NCBI GenBank assembly: GCA_027592975.1
Contig: JAQCJS010000102.1
Coordinates: forward strand, 1 to 5,297
Length of the DNA stretch: 5,297 bases
Reading direction: 5' to 3'
DNA from: Chloroflexota bacterium
GTDB taxonomy: Bacteria; Chloroflexota; Dehalococcoidia; UBA2979
Shown: positions 5,242-5,297 of the stretch, in pieces
How positions within the stretch are numbered: position 1 is the first letter of the stretch
Layout of the letters: each line of letters starts with the position of its first letter
Translations under genes and position numbers: made by a program
Notes under the pieces: model-generated
What the model saw: the letters and a program-made list of their open reading frames with translations, nothing else
What the model was told of the DNA's origin: nothing
Database searches by the model: none

Positions 5242-5297
5242 GTGCCGCGCGACCACGCGCATGGAGCCGTAGTAGACCGGCAGCGTGCGGTCCAGGA
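5230..5297 (-). CDS. C-terminal tail of an unidentified convergent gene (runs off right edge)
   Basis: On the minus strand one frame reads LDRTLPVYYGSMRVVARHPSR and then TAG (5232-5230), after two bases of a split codon at the edge. The residue mix, with Tyr-Tyr, Val and Met and no runs of Arg/Gly/Pro, looks like real protein. The other two minus frames read as low-complexity Arg/Ala/Pro/Leu sequence or do not end naturally here. I do not recognise the family from 21 residues. The gene converges on the serine hydrolase, overlapping it by four bases. It is called from composition and position alone. Confidence 0.5.
   Translation of the reverse strand, partial: LDRTLPVYYGSMRVVARHPSR

Noticed and set aside
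1..5297. tRNA, rRNA, CRISPR array, insertion sequence or direct repeats
   Set aside because: I saw no cloverleaf-like segments, no regularly spaced repeats, no transposase motifs and no terminal inverted repeats.

Overview
The window is a GC-rich (roughly 70% by eye), gene-dense bacterial chromosome segment. It holds six protein-coding units and no sign of RNA genes, mobile elements or CRISPR. An F420-type luciferase-like oxidoreductase, a dienelactone-hydrolase-fold enzyme followed by a small DUF6295-like protein, a soluble PAS histidine kinase and a class C beta-lactamase-like serine hydrolase together suggest a free-living high-GC bacterium. Actinobacteriota or Chloroflexota (Thermomicrobia-like) fit best. 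This placement is an inference from gene content and composition only.

Layout, left to right. (1) Bases 1-601, minus strand: N-terminal 200 residues of an F420-dependent LLM-class oxidoreductase that runs off the left edge, with a recognisable sigma70-like promoter at 640-668. (2) Bases 602-844: divergent intergenic region with that promoter, a weak candidate promoter for the kinase, a 10-bp palindrome and a nine-codon mini-ORF. (3) Bases 845-2702, plus strand: a three-PAS, NtrB-like sensor histidine kinase split by a one-base frameshift at about 1627-1629. Removing one G restores a continuous 618-residue kinase. (4) Bases 2812-3573 and 3607-3873, plus strand: a two-gene operon of a dienelactone-hydrolase-family enzyme and an 88-residue DUF6295-like protein, closed by a 14-bp perfect-stem terminator at 3897-3928. 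(5) Bases 4058-5233, plus strand: a 391-residue beta-lactamase-fold serine hydrolase/esterase. (6) Bases 5230-5297, minus strand: the C-terminal 21 residues of an unidentified convergent gene. Its stop codon overlaps that of the serine hydrolase inside a perfect 20-bp palindrome.

Three of the units are small-molecule enzymes (F420 redox enzyme, DLH, serine hydrolase) and one is an orphan cytoplasmic sensor kinase with no response regulator in view. I see no evidence that they form one pathway. The most notable points are the kinase frameshift, the palindrome in which two convergent genes share stop-codon bases and both end Pro-Ser-Arg-stop, and the tight pairing of the DLH with the small Cys/His-rich protein. 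I do not see a clear new defence or mobile system here.
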